Positions 61,428 through 64,000 of a DNA stretch of 64,000 nt are shown here, in pieces. The DNA comes from JABDIY01 sp963803875 (GTDB taxonomy: Bacteria > Actinomycetota > Acidimicrobiia > Acidimicrobiales > SZUA-35), in the NCBI GenBank assembly GCA_963803875.1, contig CAWDOA010000009.1, positions 248,001 through 312,000 of the forward strand, written 5' to 3'. Positions within the stretch are counted from its first letter, which is position 1. Each line of letters opens with the position of its first letter. The notes below the pieces were generated by a model that was not told the DNA's origin, ran no database searches, and saw nothing but the letters and a program-made list of their open reading frames with translations. The translations under genes and the position numbers were made by a program.

Positions 61428-62687
61428 TCAGTACCGAGCGATTTCGGCCCGACCCACAACCATGTGGTGCACTTCGTCAGGACCGTCGGCGAACCGCAGG
61501 GTCCGTTGACCGGTGTACATCTCCGCCAGCGGTGTGCGCTGACTGATGCCTGTGGCACCGTACATCTGAATGGCCTGATCGACGATCTCGCATACCCGCT
61601 CGGGCACCATCGCCTTGATGGCACTCACCCACACACGCGCATCGGCATTGCCCAGGACGTCCATCGCCTTCGCCGCCCGGAGAACCATCAGCCGCATGGC
61701 CTCGATGTCGATACGAGCCCGGCTGATGATTTCGGTATTGCCCCCAAGTTTCACCAGGGGTCTGCCGAACGCCTGTCGAGACAAGCCCCGTTGCACCATC
61801 AGCTCCAGGGCCCGCTCGGCCACACCGATGGAACGCATGCAGTGATGAATCCGGCCCGGCCCCAACCGAAGTTGACTGATCTCGAAGCCGCGACCTTCAC
61901 CGAGAAGCATGTTGGACGCCGGGACCCGCACATCCTCGAACAGGATGTTCATGTGCCCGTGGGGTGCGTCGTCGGCGCCGAAAACGTGCATCGGACCTAC
62001 GACGGTGACGCCCGGAGTGTCGATCGGAACCAGGATCTGGCTCTGTTGGAGGTGGGTGGCCGCATCGGGGTTTGTGCGACACATCACGATCATGATCTTG
62101 CAGCGCGGATCCCCGGCGCCACTGATCCAGTACTTCTCACCGTTGATCACGTACTCGTCGCCGTCGCGAACCGCCGCGGTCGCGATGTTCTTGGCATCCG
62201 ATGATGCAACGTCGGGTTCGGTCATGGCGAACGCACTGCGGATTTCCCCCGCCAGAAGTGGTTTGAGCCACTTCTCCTTTTGCTCGGCCGTCCCAACCCG
62301 TTCGAGCACCTCCATGTTGCCGGTGTCGGGTGCGGAGCAGTTGAGACACTCAGACGCCAGTGGGTTCTTACCGAGTTCCTGGGCGATATAGGCGTAATCG
62401 AGGTTGGACAGTCCCTCGCCGGTCTCGGCATCGGGGAGAAAGAAGTTCCACAGACCCTGTTCTTTTGCCTTGGCCTTCACCCCTTCGAGTAGTTCAAGCT
62501 GTCCGGGCGCGTAGCTCCACCGATCCTCCCGACCTTCACCGAGAGCGAAGAACTCGTCGGTCATTGGATTGATTTCGGTTGCGATGAACTTCTTCACTGA
62601 CTCGAAAAGCGGCCGAGCTTTTTCGCTCATGGCGAGGTTGTACATCGCTCCGCCGAGGTCGTCTGTGTTCAAGGGTTGGGCTGGCAT
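61428..62687 (-). CDS. Acyl-CoA dehydrogenase
   Basis: 419 residues from the ATG at 62687. The three-domain fold shows AFAMTEPDVASSDAKNIATA (FAD contact), YVINGEKYWISGAGDPRCKI, a C-terminal GLSRQAFGRPLVKLGGN, and QMYGATGISQRTPLAEMYTG. A Glu suitable as catalytic base lies near the late GPDEVH. The N-terminal region (NPMTDEFFALGEGREDRW) is of the FadE-like, ACAD10/11-like type. It oxidises an acyl-CoA, passing electrons to an electron-transfer flavoprotein. Chain length is unknown. Confidence 0.93.
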   Translation of the reverse strand: MPAQPLNTDDLGGAMYNLAMSEKARPLFESVKKFIATEINPMTDEFFALGEGREDRWSYAPGQLELLEGVKAKAKEQGLWNFFLPDAETGEGLSNLDYAYIAQELGKNPLASECLNCSAPDTGNMEVLERVGTAEQKEKWLKPLLAGEIRSAFAMTEPDVASSDAKNIATAAVRDGDEYVINGEKYWISGAGDPRCKIMIVMCRTNPDAATHLQQSQILVPIDTPGVTVVGPMHVFGADDAPHGHMNILFEDVRVPASNMLLGEGRGFEISQLRLGPGRIHHCMRSIGVAERALELMVQRGLSRQAFGRPLVKLGGNTEIISRARIDIEAMRLMVLRAAKAMDVLGNADARVWVSAIKAMVPERVCEIVDQAIQMYGATGISQRTPLAEMYTGQRTLRFADGPDEVHHMVVGRAEIARY

Positions 62688-62788
62688 AGGTGCCCATTGT
62701 TCCAAACGTCGACCGTGACCGTGCAATTCGGAGGCTTCGGGGCGTTCGGCACAGGGGCAACCGCGGAACCCAAACTACAGTCGCTCGA

Positions 62789-63439
62789 ATGGACCTTCGC
62801 GAGACGATAGAACGACGGATGTCGGTGCGGGCGTTCACCTCGACGCCGGTCACGGACGGCTTGATCCGAGATCTGTTGACCGTGGCATCTCGTTCGCCCT
62901 CGGGCGGGAACGTTCAGCCTTGGCGGGTCTATGTGGTGAACGGCGACGCCCGCGACCGACTTGTGAACGATGTGCACGGGAAACCACCCGAGGACCCCGA
63001 ATATCCCATCTACCCCGAAAAGTTGTGGGAGCCCTACCGGACGAACCGGTTTCAGCTGGGCGAAGCGATGTACGAAACAATGGGAATCGGGCGCGACGAC
63101 AAGGCGGCCCGCTTCGAATGGGTCGGTCGCAACCAGCAGTTTTTCGGAGCTCCCGCCGGTCTGTTCTGTTTCGTTGACCGAGGAATGAACAAGCCCCAAT
63201 GGAGTGATCTCGGGATGTTCCTGCAGACGTTCATGCTGCTAGCCGTCGATGCAGGACTCGATACGTGTGCTCAGGAGTCCTGGAGTTTGTATCCCCAGAG
63301 GGTGGCGAGCTTCTGTGGTGCACCCGAAGAGCTCATGTTGTTCTGCGGCATGGCCATCGGCTACCGGGACTCGGCCCACCCGGTGAACACGCTCCGGTCG
63401 CAGCGGACCCCCGTGGACGACTTCGCCAGTTGGGTCTAG
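62789..63439 (+). CDS. Nitroreductase-family protein
   Basis: 216 residues from the ATG at 62789. RRMSVRAFTSTPVTDGLIRD, the FMN-contacting SRSPSGGNVQPWRVYVVNG, MFLQTFMLLAVDAGLDTCAQ and FCGMAIGYRDSAHPVNTLRS fit the NfnB/BluB-like nitroreductase fold. It is paralogous to the gene at 12656-13318 but not closely similar. It is divergent from the acyl-CoA dehydrogenase, and its stop shares CTAG with the convergent P450 gene. The substrate is unknown. Confidence 0.88.
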   Translation: MDLRETIERRMSVRAFTSTPVTDGLIRDLLTVASRSPSGGNVQPWRVYVVNGDARDRLVNDVHGKPPEDPEYPIYPEKLWEPYRTNRFQLGEAMYETMGIGRDDKAARFEWVGRNQQFFGAPAGLFCFVDRGMNKPQWSDLGMFLQTFMLLAVDAGLDTCAQESWSLYPQRVASFCGAPEELMLFCGMAIGYRDSAHPVNTLRSQRTPVDDFASWV

Positions 63440-64000
63440 CGCTTTGGCGTGAACCTTGCCGTCACCCCCGCGGGCTTTCGGAAGATCAGGCCCTCAGGCG
63501 GGGAGGACATCTCGGCCGACAACGCCAAGTCGGGAAAGGTGTCGACCGCGGCATTCACCGCGGCGATGGTTTCGGCTCGGGCGAGGTGCAGGCCGATGCA
63601 ACGATGTGGCCCCTGAACGAAGGTCACATGTTGTTGCAGGTTGGGTCGATCAATGTCGTATGCCGATGGATCTGGGAAGATGTGGGGATCGCGGTTGGCG
63701 GCCAAGAGCGAGATGGTCACCGGGTCGCCCGACGGGATGGTGACTCCGCCGAGTCTGAGCTCAGACGTTGTGTATCGGTCGACCACGGCGGCGGCGGGTT
63801 CGAGGCGGAGCGACTCTTCAACTGCGGCTCGGACCAGGGAACGATCGGCGGCGACCCGCCGAAGGGTGATGGGATCGTTGAGCACGTGCCAGAAGGCGTT
63901 GGCCGTCATCCCTTCGCTGGTTTCGATTGCGCCGAACATCACGACAGCGACAGCCGGGGCGATTTCTTCATCCGAAAGCCGTTCTTGAGTCTGGATCGTC
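63436..64000 (-). CDS. Cytochrome P450, 5' part beyond the window
   Basis: The last 188 or so residues of a P450, open at the window edge. The I-helix region LSDEEIAPAVAVVMMFGAIE with TSEG (oxygen-activating Thr position occupied by Thr-Ser), the ExxR in EESLRLEP, the PERF-like FPDPSAYDIDRPN, and the haem-ligand loop FVQGPHRCIGLHLARAE (Cys ligand) are all present. It is a soluble bacterial monooxygenase that needs ferredoxin. The substrate is unknown. Confidence 0.93.
   Translation of the reverse strand, partial: TIQTQERLSDEEIAPAVAVVMFGAIETSEGMTANAFWHVLNDPITLRRVAADRSLVRAAVEESLRLEPAAAVVDRYTTSELRLGGVTIPSGDPVTISLLAANRDPHIFPDPSAYDIDRPNLQQHVTFVQGPHRCIGLHLARAETIAAVNAAVDTFPDLALSAEMSSPPEGLIFRKPAGVTARFTPKR

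Noticed and set aside
1..64000. tRNA, rRNA, tmRNA or selenocysteine-machinery genes
   Set aside because: None were recognised by eye in the intergenic gaps; short tRNAs could still be missed, and the selAB/selD genes, if present, lie outside the window.

Overview
The window is high-GC bacterial DNA, tightly packed on both strands, with many GTG and TTG starts and 4-base ATGA/GTGA gene overlaps. A conservon (sensor kinase, roadblock, DUF742, Ras-like GTPase), DUF2510, DUF5522, a ferredoxin-dependent KorAB pair, a TRAP transporter and abundant acyl-CoA and redox enzymes point to an actinomycete, most likely a marine or aquatic member of Acidimicrobiia. That placement is inferred from gene content; no rRNA or tRNA was found to confirm it.

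Layout. 0.3-5.9 kb: L,D-transpeptidase, cold-shock protein, Rieske oxygenase, small membrane proteins, GGCT-like protein, DEAD-box helicase. 5.9-8.8 kb: SET-domain protein overlapping the helicase, a Xer-like recombinase, a secreted DUF4214/HExxH protein. 8.8-16 kb: flavin reductase, Nudix, acyl-CoA synthetase, two lineage-specific genes flanking an array of GTGG/CCAC dyads, nitroreductase, SDR, enoyl-CoA hydratase, DUF5522, glycerophosphodiesterase. 16-21 kb: cvnDCBA conservon facing a DUF4388 gene and an XRE-type regulator. 21-27 kb: glutamate synthase gltBD. 27-35 kb: M18 aminopeptidase, membrane pyrophosphatase, a degenerate ELFV-dehydrogenase-like protein, zinc peptidase, psuG, flavodoxin, MazG. 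35-41 kb: a repeat array, TrmH, a probable selenoprotein of the Rdx/SelW family, HugZ-like protein and a sugar set (epimerase, FGGY kinase). 41-49 kb: homocysteine methyltransferase, SDR, OmpA-like protein, fumarase, KorAB. 49-55 kb: phosphodiesterase, methyltransferase, cupin, a second repeat array in opposite orientation, a SNF2 helicase. 55-64 kb: TRAP transporter of the 2-oxo acid type, metal-dependent hydrolase, DedA, acyl-CoA dehydrogenase, nitroreductase, partial P450.

Together the metabolic genes describe an aerobic heterotroph that handles 2-oxo acids (TRAP import, KorAB, fumarase, GltBD nitrogen assimilation from 2-oxoglutarate) and degrades acyl-CoA or lipid-like substrates.

Two points stand out. 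First, the gene at 36540-36815 has an in-frame TGA inside a CVP(TGA) redox motif with a SECIS-like hairpin just after it. Second, two inverted arrays of a composite repeat (conserved hairpin half, 15-18 nt variable core, second conserved hairpin half) lie 15 kb apart. Nine otherwise intact genes carry eleven single-base frameshifts, and each is fully restored by one base; this looks like sequence error more than gene decay.
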